A stretch of 64,000 nucleotides of DNA from Lichenostomus cassidix. Its lineage: Eukaryota > Chordata > Aves > Passeriformes > Meliphagidae. Positions within the stretch are counted from its first letter, which is position 1. Each line of letters starts with the position of its first letter. The translations under genes and the position numbers were made by a program. The stretch is taken from positions 7,382,056 to 7,446,055 of the forward strand of contig CM039189.1 in assembly GCA_008360975.2 (NCBI GenBank). Reading direction: 5' to 3'. The notes below the pieces were generated by a model. It had not been told where the DNA came from and did no database searches. It saw only the letters and a list, made by a program, of their open reading frames with translations. This document shows, in pieces, positions 40,593 through 50,017 of the stretch.

Positions 40593-41029
40593 CTACGTAC
40601 ACCTTCCTGGAGGTGTGCATAGGTAATATTATATACATACACAAGCACAGACTAAACTATATACAGAGGGAGAATGCATTCCAGAGTCTGACACTGGGAG
40701 AGGTTTTCTTCAGCTATTTACATGCCTAGTCTCAGGCAGGATGTGGTCTGTCATTGCAGAGGCCACAGCACAAGGTGAGACTTTGCAAAATGTAATACAA
40801 GCTATTAATGCTGGTTGGTCTGCAAAATTCATACCTCGTTCTTAGGAGGGAGGATGTCAGGATTGAGAAGGGATTTTCTTCAAGAACTAGATTGGTTGTT
40901 TCTGGAATGCTGAGACAAAAGACACTGAATTGGACATAGGAGGACAAACAGGCAAGGGAGTGTAAGACTGACTACAGTGACTACATTGTATTGCTTGCAA
41001 CACACACGAAAAAGAAAGATGTGAAACAT

Positions 41030-41370
41030 TAAAACAGTTGTGATAATTCAGCAGTTTCAGCATGACAGCCTTAAGTAGTGGAGGCTTGTTCCTCTGACAA
41101 CTGCATGTTTCAAATCACGAATTGCACAACTGAGCAACGATGTTTTATACGACTACAACATCAAAATCAATCTTGCAGGAAAATCTATTTTCCAGACATG
41201 TCGCAGCACAGGTGTCACAGCAAATAACAAGTCATGGCATGACAGCTAGCGGTGCAACTGCTTTAGGCTTAATATTTTTTTGAGTCCAGGACAGCTACAG
41301 AGAATGCCACCTGCGTATAAGAATAAAGAAATCTAATTAGCATATTTAATTGGATTTCAGCAGCATGATC
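41030..41370. promoter_or_regulatory. Candidate conserved regulatory element with retained CpGs
   Basis: Several isolated CpGs (CACGAATTG, CAACGATG, ATACGACT, TGTCGCAG, AGCGGTG, TGCGTATAAG) occur beside paired TGACAG/TGTCA words (MEIS/TGIF-type) and TCTAATTAGCATATTTAATT. Ends just before a CR1 tail. Confidence 0.27.
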
Positions 41371-41384
41371 TAATGTTGAAGTTA

Positions 41385-41456
41385 ACCCTGCTCAGAGTGG
41401 TTGGACCACAGAGCTCAGGAAGTTCCTTCCAATCTAAATTGTTCTGTGATCTGTAG
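41385..41456 (+). mobile_element. CR1 3' tail fragment
   Basis: GGTTGGACCACAGAGCTCAG, then GTTCCTTCCAATCTAAATTG and TTCTGTGATCTGTAG match the last ~70 bp of CR1, including a decayed terminal octamer. Confidence 0.75.
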
Positions 41457-42863
41457 CATACAAAAAGATTGAATCTCATCTGCCATCTCTGGCAGAAGGA
41501 GGACCTTCAGCTTCATTCATGGAAAAAGGAAAAGCTGGGTTCTTTTCTTTCACTTTTGACACAGGACAGGCTTGGGGACAATCATTGGGCCAGCAGAGTT
41601 CCTTGTTGCAGGAAAGTTTTAAGAAATGCAGAGACAGAAACCCATGGGGTGCCTTCAAAAGAAAAGTACACTGTGGTGGAGACGGGGAAATACTGATACA
41701 TCACAGGCCAACAATATGGTGTTTTTCCTGTGAGAAAGGTGAGTGGAGAGGAGCATGTTTTTTAAAAGAAACGTTACACTTTCCTGCATGCAAAGACTGA
41801 TCCCTCACAAGCTGTTTTCTCTCAAATCTAGTAGCTTCTTTACCTGTTGGAAACTCACTGTAATTACAAGTTCCAGTGCAAGCTTCTCATTAACAAAGAA
41901 ATCTACCCTCTATTCCATGCGGTTTTGTTTTGCCTCATTAAAGATATTGTTAAAGCCTCCACAAATATTTTTTATACCCACATGGACTCCTTATTGAATC
42001 TGGCTGTCTGCACTTCCTGTTTTAGCACAACTCACTTGGTAAGTTGTTGCCTCACCGCACCCCTAAAGTGGTTGCCTTTAAGTGGTTGGTGAAATGATTA
42101 ATATTTATTTAGTAAAGTTCTTTGAAAATGATACATGACATAAATAACAGCTAAAACTATTTATTAGGCTTCCACGAAAATAATACAGCTTTTCTAAGAT
42201 TAAAAGCCAATTCACCCATTAATTTTTTTAAAATTTGTTGAACCAAAATAATGCAACCTTTCCTTTGCAGCTTAGCCCTCTTATCTCTTCACAGTTTTTA
42301 ATAGTCGGTATTTTCCATCTGATTACTTCTAATCACATTGTTATACTCCTTTTACAGCCTTGGGCTTTATTACAAAGCTTCTCTATTACTCCAGATAGGC
42401 ACAGAACAGTAGCAGGTAGGGAGCAATACACATTTTCCAAAGATCAGCACCATTATTTAATGTTTTTTGTAAATATTTACTTTAGACGCAGGCTAAATGT
42501 TACTTAAGATTTGTTCTAAACTGCTGTGTTTAAAAGTAAAAAATCACGAGGACATATGGAACTCATCTGAAGGAGAAAAAAAAGTTACAATTTCACAAAA
42601 TAATTAATTTCTTTACTGTTACCAAAGAGTTGCCTTCATAAAACTTGTGGCATGCTTTTGTATCTTAGGTGGAACATCATGACACATATAATGTGGTTTT
42701 GTGGTCTCCTCTTCCTACTGCCTGAAGCTCTGGCTGCAGTTTCCCCAACCTGACTGTCCCACCAAATCCGTACACACCCTCATCGTGCTCCCACTGGGAT
42801 TTCTGTTCCTGTTCTGCTCTTTTTTTTTTCTCCCTTCTTCTTAGTCATCTTACCCACAAGCGG

Positions 42864-42870
42864 TATAAAT
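42864..42870 (+). promoter_or_regulatory. TATAAAT motif beside a small CpG-containing patch
   Basis: AGCGGTATAAATCAAGGCGAG combines a TATA-like word with several CpGs (also GGCCGTG just after) in otherwise CpG-poor DNA about 2 kb upstream of the main CpG island. It may be a minor upstream promoter. No open reading frame of note starts nearby. Confidence 0.18.
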
Positions 42871-42954
42871 CAAGGCGAGGCCGTGTTTTCACAGCTAGAC
42901 AGTTCTTGCAACATCAGGGCTGAGTTCAGGGAAACGGCTGGAAAACTTGCTATC

Positions 42955-42990
42955 CTCACACATACACACACTCACACCACACACACACAC
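42955..42990 (+). repeat. (CA)n microsatellite
   Basis: An interrupted (AC)n tract with ATAC, ACTC and ACC interruptions, just upstream of the region of rising GC that leads to the CpG island. Confidence 0.88.
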
Positions 42991-44694
42991 CTGCCTTTTG
43001 GCTCATGGAAGATGAGCACAGTGCCAAAGATGTTTGTTTATTCTTGCTCTGAGTGCTTTGATATGTACGCTATCGATGAGGGTAATCGCCTCCCTCACAG
43101 CACAGCACAGCACCCGGCACTGAGCAGGGCTTCTCATCCTCACAGACCTCCCAGGCGTCTTCTCCACGGTGCGAGATGCTGGGTCACATCACTCCTGATG
43201 TCCCTACCAGCCTCCTGACGAGGCCCTTCTGTTCCTTCACCGCTTTGGAATAGATTAGGGAAGGAGCTAGAGAAAGGGCAGACCAAGTCAAAGCCACTGA
43301 GCCAGGCAAGTGCAGCCACATCACTTTGGAAGTGGCACTTCCTGGATGCAGGGACAATTTGATCCAGCTGGAGCAAGTGCAGCACCATGTTAGAGTGTCA
43401 TGATAGCATCAAGGCTGTACCTTTTAAATGGTTTGTGCCAGCTTAGGAAAAGGCAACAGGACTGTGTGTTGTGACTCTACTTAGCCCTTGGGGTGTGACA
43501 TCTGCTGGGACATGGACTGCACAACCCTTCCTGCTCTGGACCTTCATTTCAGGTGTGGGCACAGCCACCTACAGTGACTGGGCAGCACCCTGCACATTTG
43601 GGGTGGGTGGGCTGGGAGTGAGTGCTGAGGCACACTTGGGAGAAAGGCAGGGCTGCTGCAGGGAGAGAGATGGTGTGGGCACATGCAGCCAGGCCCTGCC
43701 CTCCCTGTCCTTGTGGGATTGTGCCATCACACCAGCAATGCCAGGGAAGTGAGTTGGTGGGAAGGGCACGTGAGAGCTCTCTGCCTTCAAAGCAACACAC
43801 ACAGCTGCTGCCATTCCATACCCCAACCGCACGGAGCCACAGGTGACTCCAGGCCACCAGCACCCAGCGTGGGCATGACTTGGCTGTCTCACTGGACCAT
43901 CCTGTGCTGCAGTGATGGGACACCCTGTGTGCTAATAAACCTCCTGCCTCTCTATCCTTCTCTATCTTTTCCTTATCTGAACCATTTCTATCAGGGTGGA
44001 AACACAAAATTTAGTATTTTCTTGCAATATTATAAAGAACTAGAAACAAAATGAGGAAAAACCAGTCCCCTACTCCCCTACTGATTTTTACCTGTCTGGG
44101 AGATCTGGGAGGAGAGAGAAGAGGATGACTGTCATCACTTAGAAAGGAGCTGCTGGTTCTGACACTGTGGTGAGGAGAATGCCCTCCTGCCAGGAGCAGC
44201 GTGCAGGGGATGCTCACACAGTGGTTCCAAAGTGCTTTTCAGTAGCCTGTGTGACTGTGTTTGTCCATCAGTCACCACAGAGACTGGTGTCCCTCACAGT
44301 CTCCACAGGGCTCTCAGAAAGCCACGTTTACATCCAGGTGGGCCTGAGTCTGCTACTGTCCTTGGCAAAACCCTGCTGGCTCCACTCTGAGTTTTGCCAG
44401 AGCAAGCACCATGCATCATTATAGTAATGACTGCATTTCATCATGTAAATTTCAGTCGTTTTGATCATTCTCAATACAGCAAGGAACTTTCCGATTTTGG
44501 AAAGGGTTTGCAGTCAGGGAGGTGATGGGAAGGCCAGGATACAGATCGGCACTGCTGCACACAGCAGAATGAGGCAGATACCTGGGGCTGGGCAGTGTCG
44601 TGCAGGAGAATGGGCTATGTCCAGCACCCTAACTCCCTTACCTGCCCAGAACGGATCTAGAGAGGCAACAGTTCTCGCATGTGATGGTGACAGG

Positions 44695-44754
44695 CATTGT
44701 CAGCCTGTCCTCTTCTCTGAAATTCATTGTTAGCCTGTCCTCTGCTCTGAAATT
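44695..44754 (+). repeat. 30-bp tandem duplication
   Basis: Two adjacent copies of CATTGTYAGCCTGTCCTCTK followed by CTCTGAAATTC, period 30, differing at two positions. It lies about 0.3 kb upstream of the CpG island shore. No function is suggested by the sequence. Confidence 0.9.
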
Positions 44755-45240
44755 CTTTAAACAGCAGTGGACAACCAGGAGGTAGTGTGAGCTGGAGCTG
44801 CTGAAGCCAAGCAAGCGCCTGCTGCAGCGATCTCCAGAGAAGGCTCCAGACCCCTCAGGGATGCTGGAAGTGCTCCCACCACCTCACCTCAGGTCGTGAT
44901 GCTGAGGTTTTTCGGTCCAGGTGGAAACTGGATCACTAACTGCATGCTTGAAAACTACACAAGTTTCCTTCCTTCCATCCTCCCGTGAGGCTGAGAAGGC
45001 GGAGGTCCCGCTGAGGACAGCTGAGGTACGTGGCAGGGCGCTGCCCGCTCCGTGCAGGGGCCACATCCTTGTCCTGCCCTCCCGCCGGGCTCGGAGGGGC
45101 CGGGGCAGGCCGGACATGTCGCCTCACGCCGGGAGCCGCGCGGGTCAGCGCAGCCGCTGAGGGCTGAGCGGAGCCGCCTCAGGGCATCCCCCGGGGAGCC
45201 GGCTGCCCTCGGTTCCTGCCCGCGGCCAGCCCTACCCGAC

Positions 45241-45247
45241 TGACTCA
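45241..45247 (+). promoter_or_regulatory. AP-1-like site (TGACTCA)
   Basis: A perfect TGACTCA heptamer embedded in the near-palindrome GACTGACTCAGTCAC, at the upstream shore of the CpG island. FOS/JUN and small-MAF heterodimers bind this kind of element. A heptamer occurs often by chance, so only its location near the promoter supports function. Confidence 0.3.
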
Positions 45248-45393
45248 GTCACAGTTATTGAATTTGGGGCTGTCGGAACGTCCCTGTGTGGCGTTCGCTG
45301 GTGTTTAAACACGCCGGACGCGCCGCGCAGGTGCCGCGGGACGGGCGGGCGAGGCGGGAGCGCCGCCGCCCCTCAGCCGCGCGCCGCTGGGGC

Positions 45394-45414
45394 GCTATCG
45401 CCCCCTGGCGGCGG
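45394..45414 (-). promoter_or_regulatory. Predicted CTCF binding site
   Basis: Read on the minus strand the sequence is CCGCCAGGGGGCGATAGCGC, which contains the core CCGCCAGGGGGCG. The published vertebrate CTCF core is CCASYAGRKGGCR, so this is a near-consensus match. It lies about 680 bp upstream of the start codon in the densest part of the CpG island, where CTCF sites are common. Occupancy cannot be judged from sequence, and methylation of the CpGs inside the motif would be expected to block it. Confidence 0.6.
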
Positions 45415-45719
45415 GCGCGGGCGGCGGGAGGCGCGGGCGGGCCGGGGCGGCTGCGCGGAACTTTCCGCCGGAGCGCGGGTCCGGCCTGCGGAGCGGGGCG
45501 CGGGGAGCGCGGAGCGGGGCCGGGGTGCGGGAGCCGCCGCCGCCCCGCCGAGCACCGCCCGCCTTCCGCAAGGCGCCGCGGGAGTCCCTTCTCGGCCGCC
45601 GAATTAAAGGAAAAAAAAATTTTAAAAAATCTTGTTTTTAAACTTTTTTATTTTCTGGCTGCCCTCCCCCGTCTGTTCCCCCCTCCGCCCCTCTCCTCCC
45701 AACCTCCTCCCGGAGCGGC

Positions 45720-45727
45720 GGGGCGGG
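45720..45727 (+). promoter_or_regulatory. GC box (Sp1/KLF-type, GGGGCGGG)
   Basis: A consensus GC box sits just 3' of a C/T-rich tract and 358 bp upstream of the start codon. Several similar GGGCGG-like words occur at 45.42-45.50 kb. Such boxes are the usual activators of TATA-less CpG-island promoters, and one such cluster probably positions transcription start here. Confidence 0.4.
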
Positions 45728-45758
45728 AAGGAGCGTCTCCGGTCTGCAACACCAAAGC

Positions 45759-45812
45759 ATGGCGGAGGCTGGCGATGAGAACCGTCCTCCCCAAAGCATC
45801 CAGCGCCTCTGA
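45759..45812 (+). other. Upstream ORF in TRABD2B leader (17 codons)
   Basis: ATG at 45759 has A at -3 and G at +4 (AGCATGG), a strong Kozak context, and opens a 17-codon frame MAEAGDENRPPQSIQRL ending in TGA at 45810-45812, about 265 nt before the main start. If transcription begins upstream of 45759 this uORF should be translated and lower initiation at 46078, whose own context is weaker. The AGCATGGCGG core also resembles a YY1 site (AAGATGGCGGC), which in many CpG-island promoters marks the transcription start. These two readings compete. Confidence 0.4.
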
Positions 45813-45828
45813 CAAGCCCGGAGCCAGA

Positions 45829-45892
45829 GGGGGTGGGGGTGGGAAAGGGCGGGAGGGGGGAGAGCATGGGAGGGAGGGGGCGGCCAGTCCTT
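45829..45892 (+). promoter_or_regulatory. G-quadruplex-prone run in leader or promoter
   Basis: Two consecutive sets of four or more G-runs occur on the + strand. The first is GGGGGTGGGGGTGGGAAAGGG. A second set (GGGAGGGGGG, GGGAGGGAGGGGG) follows at once. Loops are 1-7 nt, within the standard G4 pattern. It lies between the upstream ORF and the main start, so if transcribed it could form RNA G4 that slows scanning. Confidence 0.5.
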
Positions 45893-45939
45893 CCCCCTGC
45901 ACTTGTCAGATGCAGATGGGACTGGCAAAGTTTGTTTGA

Positions 45940-46016
45940 ATAAAAAAAAAAAAAAAAGCTAAAGAAAAAAAAAAGGGGGAAGAGCAGGAGGAGGGGGAGG
46001 GAAAAAAAAAAAAGAG
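45940..46016 (+). repeat. Polypurine / A-tract segment in 5' leader
   Basis: An almost unbroken purine strand made of A-runs of 10-16 nt alternating with GGGGGAAGAG and GGAGGAGGGGGAGGG blocks, ending about 60 nt before the start codon. Purine-rich sequence continues up to the ATG (GGAGAGAGAGGAGAGCG). Long A-tracts inside an otherwise CpG-rich leader are unusual in composition. They could be simple-sequence slippage, a nucleosome-excluding element, or a poly(A)-binding leader element. Confidence 0.6.
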
Positions 46017-46077
46017 ATCCTAGAAATCCAAAAAGGCTCATCTGGGAAGGAGAGAGAGGAGAGCGAGAGGAAGCGGG

Positions 46078-46185
46078 ATGCAACTCAACCTGACGCTGAT
46101 CTGCTTCGTCTTCGGGGGGTTCCTGCCCGACGCCGCGGCCCGGCGGGAGCAGATGGACACGGGGCAGTGCGACCTGCCCCGCTCG
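46078..46185 (+). CDS. TRABD2B: TRABD2B (TIKI2) coding exon 1: signal peptide and mature N-terminus
   Basis: This is the first coding exon of metalloprotease TIKI2, a secretory-pathway, membrane-anchored protease that cleaves the N-terminus of Wnt proteins and so antagonises Wnt signalling (family knowledge). It encodes 36 residues. Residues 1-21 are a hydrophobic signal peptide (MQLNLTLICF...), followed by a charged RREQM stretch and a Cys at residue 31. The start at 46078 is chosen because an in-frame TAG lies at 46021-46023 with no ATG between, and because the signal peptide begins directly there. The Kozak context is moderate (G at -3, C at +4). The exon ends at a consensus splice donor (TCG|GTGAGC) in phase 0, which matches the phase of the next exon. 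The N-terminus of TIKI proteins is poorly conserved, so assignment rests on position, signal peptide and the in-phase join to exon 2. Confidence 0.82.
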
Positions 46186-46602
46186 GTGAGCCGGGCCGGG
46201 CCGGGCCGGGGGCGCGCCCGCCCGCGGGGGATGCGCGCGTGTCCGCGGGGCGCGGGCGGGCCGGGCGGCGCGCGGAGGGACTTTCCCCCCCCGCCCCGCG
46301 CGCGCGTGGCCCCACAGGTGTGGCGGCGCTGCCCCGCGTGTGCCCCGCTGAGGGGCCGCGGGCCGGAGCGGGGCCGGAGGGATGCGGGGCCGAGCGGGGG
46401 GTCACGGCGGGACCCAGCCCCACGCGGGCCTCTTGGTACCCGTGGGCTTTGCTTGCTGCGAGCCCGCGTGGGGCTTGTGCGAGGAGATGGGGAAGCGGGA
46501 CCCCTGCTCCTCCTGCCCTGCGGGCAGCCCCGAGGTTGGCATCAGTGTCTCTCGCCCTTCTGCCCCTCCGTTCACTGACCAGCCCCTCTGTCTTCCCCGC
46601 AG
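46186..46602 (+). other. TRABD2B: TRABD2B intron 1 (417 bp, GC-rich)
   Basis: A short phase-0 intron bounded by GTGAGC and a pyrimidine-rich CAG acceptor. It is extremely GC- and CpG-rich at its 5' end, with GGGCC-type repeats and GCGC runs, so it forms part of the CpG island. Long open frames cross it because stop codons are scarce in such composition, not because it is coding. Confidence 0.85.
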
Positions 46603-47163
46603 CAAGGAGAGCTCAACTCCTTCCTCTGGACCATTCGCCGCGACCCCCCCGCCTATCTCTTCGGCACCATCCACGTGCCCTACACGCGAGTTTGGGACTT
46701 CATCCCTGACAACTCCAAGGCCGCTTTCCACGCCAGCTCCAGCGTCTACTTCGAGCTGGACCTCACGGACCCCTACACCATCTCGGGGCTGGCCAGCTGC
46801 CAGATGCTGCCCCACGGGGAGAACCTGCAGGACGTGCTGCCCCGGGAGCTGTACCGCCGCCTCAAGCGCCACCTGGACTACATCAAGCTGATGCTGCCCC
46901 ACTGGATGACCCCGGACCAGCGGGGCAAAGGGCTCTATGCTGACTACCTCTTCAACGCTATCGCCGGGAACTGGGAGCGCAAGAGGCCTGTGTGGGTGAT
47001 GCTCATGGTGAACTCCTTGACGGAGACGGACATCCGCTCCAGAGGGGTGCCGGTGCTCGATCTCTACCTGGCGCAGGAGGCCGAGAGGATGAAGAAGAAG
47101 ACGGGTGCGGTGGAGCGGGTGGAGGAGCAGTGTCACCCGCTGAACGGGCTTAACTTCTCCCAG
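46603..47163 (+). CDS. TRABD2B: TRABD2B (TIKI2) coding exon 2: first half of TraB/TIKI metalloprotease domain
   Basis: Encodes 187 residues (37-223 of the protein). It opens with [16 protein letters not shown], then the GTIH motif at residues 57-60, which is the first of the two GX2H motifs that bind the catalytic metal in the TraB/TIKI family. The [10 protein letters not shown] block with its conserved Glu, [57 protein letters not shown] and the Cys plus N-glycosylation sequon in [12 protein letters not shown] follow. All are strongly conserved between TIKI1 and TIKI2. [18 protein letters not shown] and DLYLAQ favour the TRABD2B paralogue over TRABD2A. Splice sites are an acceptor with a C/T-rich tract (CCCCGCAG|CAAG) and a donor CAG|GTAAGG; both junctions are phase 0. 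The second GX2H motif, the C-terminal low-complexity stalk and the membrane anchor are missing because later exons fall outside the window. The exon is GC-rich and continuous with the promoter CpG island. Confidence 0.93.
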
Positions 47164-49964
47164 GTAAGGAGGCTTCTGGCCTCGTGTCTCATGCCGGGAT
47201 GTGGGGGCTGTTCTTGTGCTTCCATCAGTTGATGGGGTTGAACCCCAAGCCTGCTGCAGTAGGGTGGTCACTTGTGGTCACTCATGGGCCGCAGCTTTTG
47301 TGTTGGGCTGCCTGTTCTCTGTCACGCCGACCTGTGCTGCTGGCAGAAACCCCACGATGTGCACAGTGAGCACTGTGTGTGTAAAATGTGTATAATTTAT
47401 TTGAGAGGCAAATGTCCGGAGTGTGAATGTGTGTGTCTGCTGGCTTGCCACTTGTGAGGGAAACTTACATGCCTCCCGTCCTGTCCCGGAGCTGTGTCAA
47501 AAGTGCTTTTTAGTTTTTGTTTGTTTGTTTTGAAGGAAAGCAGCTCTGTGGTACTTGTCAGGAAGAGGATGAAGCATGAACAATGAAAATAGAAATTTCG
47601 ACATTGTTGAAATTGATCTAAGTACATGCAAACTGTCAGTTGTCTTTTTAGTGGTCACTCTGGGTCAAAACAAAGTGGCTCATGTTGCCCTTGTACTGGG
47701 GAAATTAACTGTGCTATAGACATGGGTTTATTTCATTTTAGAGCAGGTAAACTTCAGCAAAAAGAAAAGGATGTAGGTTAAGAAACAAAAGTTATTGGTG
47801 TAACTGGACTCCGGAATTCTTTCAGTGGATTTAGCTTTAAACAACCAGATACTAAGCCATGAGATCTATTTCATTTCAGTGGATTAATCAGGAACACAGT
47901 AACAGCTATTGACTTTGCTTTGCGGAACTGTTTATGTGAAATCAGATTTACTAGAAATTGAGGAAATGAATGTGTGTGGAAGAAAACAAATAATCCACGG
48001 GAGATTTAAGGTGGTGTCAGTTACTGCTATGATATTTCATTTTTAACCTGCTTTTCATCATTAGTTTTGTTTCAGTCTATTTCCACCCTTATCTTACTGT
48101 TCTACTTTGACCAAAAAAATTCTTGGTGATGTGGGAATAAGGATTAAAGGACTGATTTTTGGTGTGATTAAAATGTCCTTAGACTGCCTTCACCCCCTGC
48201 TACCCTGACATCCAGTGGGAATTATTTTAAGGGGAAAAAGTCTGGCTTTCACTAACATTTGGTTCATCCAATATTTCAACTAGGAGTCTTAACTGTGCAT
48301 ACAGCCTTCAGAGGAGATTGGTTGCATACACTTTCAGAGAAGTTTTCTTGTTTATCAATAAAAATAATTCAAAGAAAGCCACTCAAGACCTTTGCATTAA
48401 TTAACACTCATCCAAAACAAGGAATTCGTTTTACATTGTTCTGTCTGAAAGGTTTAAGTGCCTATCCTCTCTGTTGAATCCCTTCTTTAAGGTGAGGTAA
48501 AAATAAGTAATCATTCCAGACATCCAATAGTGTTTGGTTGTATTAGGTTAAAAATGGCAGTTAGAATCAAGCACATGAAAGCACTTGGTTAAAAATGTAC
48601 CACTTGGAAGCCTTTTAAATGTGAATCATATTACATTTCTTTCTTTTTAGAGAGACTGAGCAACAGAGAAAGGAAAAGGGACAGAGTACAAAAACTCACT
48701 GCTGCTCTTACCATAATTGTTTTTCTCTCCAAGTTTTAAATAGAAACAAAAAATTCCCATTCATTTTGCTCCAAAAATACTCTGAAAAAGAACTGTAAAG
48801 GTATTACTGCAATTGGAAAGTAAAGGACAGTTACTTATGCAAAACATTTGTGCTAATTAAAAAAGTACACTCCATTTTAATTGTTGGAGAGAATTGACAA
48901 AGTTGCTGAAATAGATCAATGTTCAGGAGGATTTTTCCTAGATTGAAGCTTTTTCTGGGAACAAGGCCATCAGAACAACAGGAGACAAAATTAAAACAAA
49001 ACAAACCAGATATTTATTTTCTTGCTTCCTCTAGATTTCTTGCATCCTGACACCTGGCTAGTTGTTTAACAATAGTAATTTGTAATGTTATCACACCGTC
49101 TGGCAGTCCTACTGCTTGGTGTATTACTGTGCTAATTTAGTGGAGTGGATTACTATTGGAAGGTTTCACCTCCCAATTCCAGCTCTTGGAGCCTTCCTTG
49201 AGCAACACGTAATTAAAACACACTAAAATGGAAATCAGAAATTGAGCAGCTTTTGTCTCACAGGGTGTTTGCACAGTTTGATGAGAACATCTGTGATAAA
49301 TTACAGTCCCAAATCTGCTAAGGGCATCAGCGGTTTTTTACCTGTTTTCAGCATTACTGTTACAGGAATATTGCATATTCTTTCTGCATTCAGAATTCAG
49401 GTTTCAAGACTGTGCCTTGCTGAATCATGTCAATGCTTTTGTTTCCCACGTCCCCAAAGTCCAGTATTTTTGCCCTAAGCAAATTAAAAAAAAAGAAAAA
49501 AAAAGCTTATTTTTCCCTACTTCTTCCCCTCAAAGGCAGCTTTGTGCTACTGCAAATATTTAATCTGACTACATACACCAAATCTGTTAATCTGATACCG
49601 TAAGAAGGAGGAAATCTAGGAGTGGTCCCGGTGTGGTACTTGGTTTTGATCTGCTCTGAAAGAAAGTGGATACACTTGCATTTTTGACCAGGAACGATCT
49701 TTGAAACGTTCTGTTCGTGTCTTTGAAATGTTGATTGTCTTAGCCGGATAAAAAGATTAAGGTGGCTCATATAATTAGCTGCTTCCTGGAGAGCCAGCTC
49801 CTGCAGGTAGAGCAGGGCGCATTGTTTTCTATTGTAAACCCCGAAACTTTGTAGTTCGGTGCTCCACTCCCCCTGAAATCTCTGCACAGTGTTTCCTGCT
49901 GCTCTTCCACATCACTCCCATCATCCTGCTTCCCGCTGACCTGCTGCTCTCTCCTGCTTGGATC

Positions 49965-50017
49965 CTGGGGGGAGTGTTATCCTACCTTCTGGGGGGAATG
50001 TTATCCCACCTTCTGGG
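49965..50017 (+). repeat. 24-bp tandem repeat (about 2.2 copies)
   Basis: The unit CTGGGGGGARTGTTATCCYACCTT starts at 49965 and 49989, with a partial third copy (CTGGGA) at 50013 that runs into the larger duplication. The two arrays abut, suggesting the same slippage-prone site generated both. Confidence 0.85.

Larger units (their letters stand above)
37011..44990. other. Intergenic upstream of TRABD2B, no recognised gene
   Basis: Contains microsatellites at 38.4, 40.5 and 42.96 kb, CR1 fragments at 38.7, 39.2 and 41.4 kb, and the candidate element at 41.03-41.37 kb. From about 42.7 kb GC content rises towards the CpG island; 43.1-44.9 kb is GC-richer and may contain distal promoter elements or an upstream non-coding exon that cannot be resolved by eye. 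Confidence 0.5.
45000..47165. promoter_or_regulatory. TRABD2B: CpG island: TRABD2B promoter, 5' leader and first exons
   Basis: CpG dinucleotides jump from near absence to very high density from about 45.0 kb, peak at 45.3-45.6 and 46.1-46.4 kb, and stay raised through coding exon 2. An AT-rich interruption (A/T runs at about 45605-45655 and A-tracts at 45940-46016) splits it. The transcription start cannot be fixed from sequence alone. It must lie upstream of 46078, most likely within 45.3-45.9 kb. The island covers promoter plus first exons, the typical pattern of a vertebrate developmental regulator. Confidence 0.85.

Noticed and set aside
1..45000. Exons of neighbouring genes expected near TRABD2B
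   Set aside because: No open frame in this stretch reads as a recognisable protein family; short spliced exons could still be hidden and would need a homology search.
45286..45939. 217-codon + strand open frame over the promoter
   Set aside because: Pure compositional effect of the CpG island: mostly Arg/Ala/Gly/Pro, then a poly-Lys/Leu patch from A/T runs. No domain and no link to exon 1.
46167..46709. 180-codon + strand frame across intron 1 into exon 2
   Set aside because: Reads through both splice sites in a different frame from the TIKI2 protein; Arg/Gly/Ala/Pro composition typical of GC-rich noise.
46402..47271. 289-codon open frame on the minus strand across TRABD2B exon 2
   Set aside because: It is the antisense shadow of a GC-rich exon whose codons rarely read as stops in reverse. 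The + strand carries unmistakable TIKI2 protein with proper splice sites.
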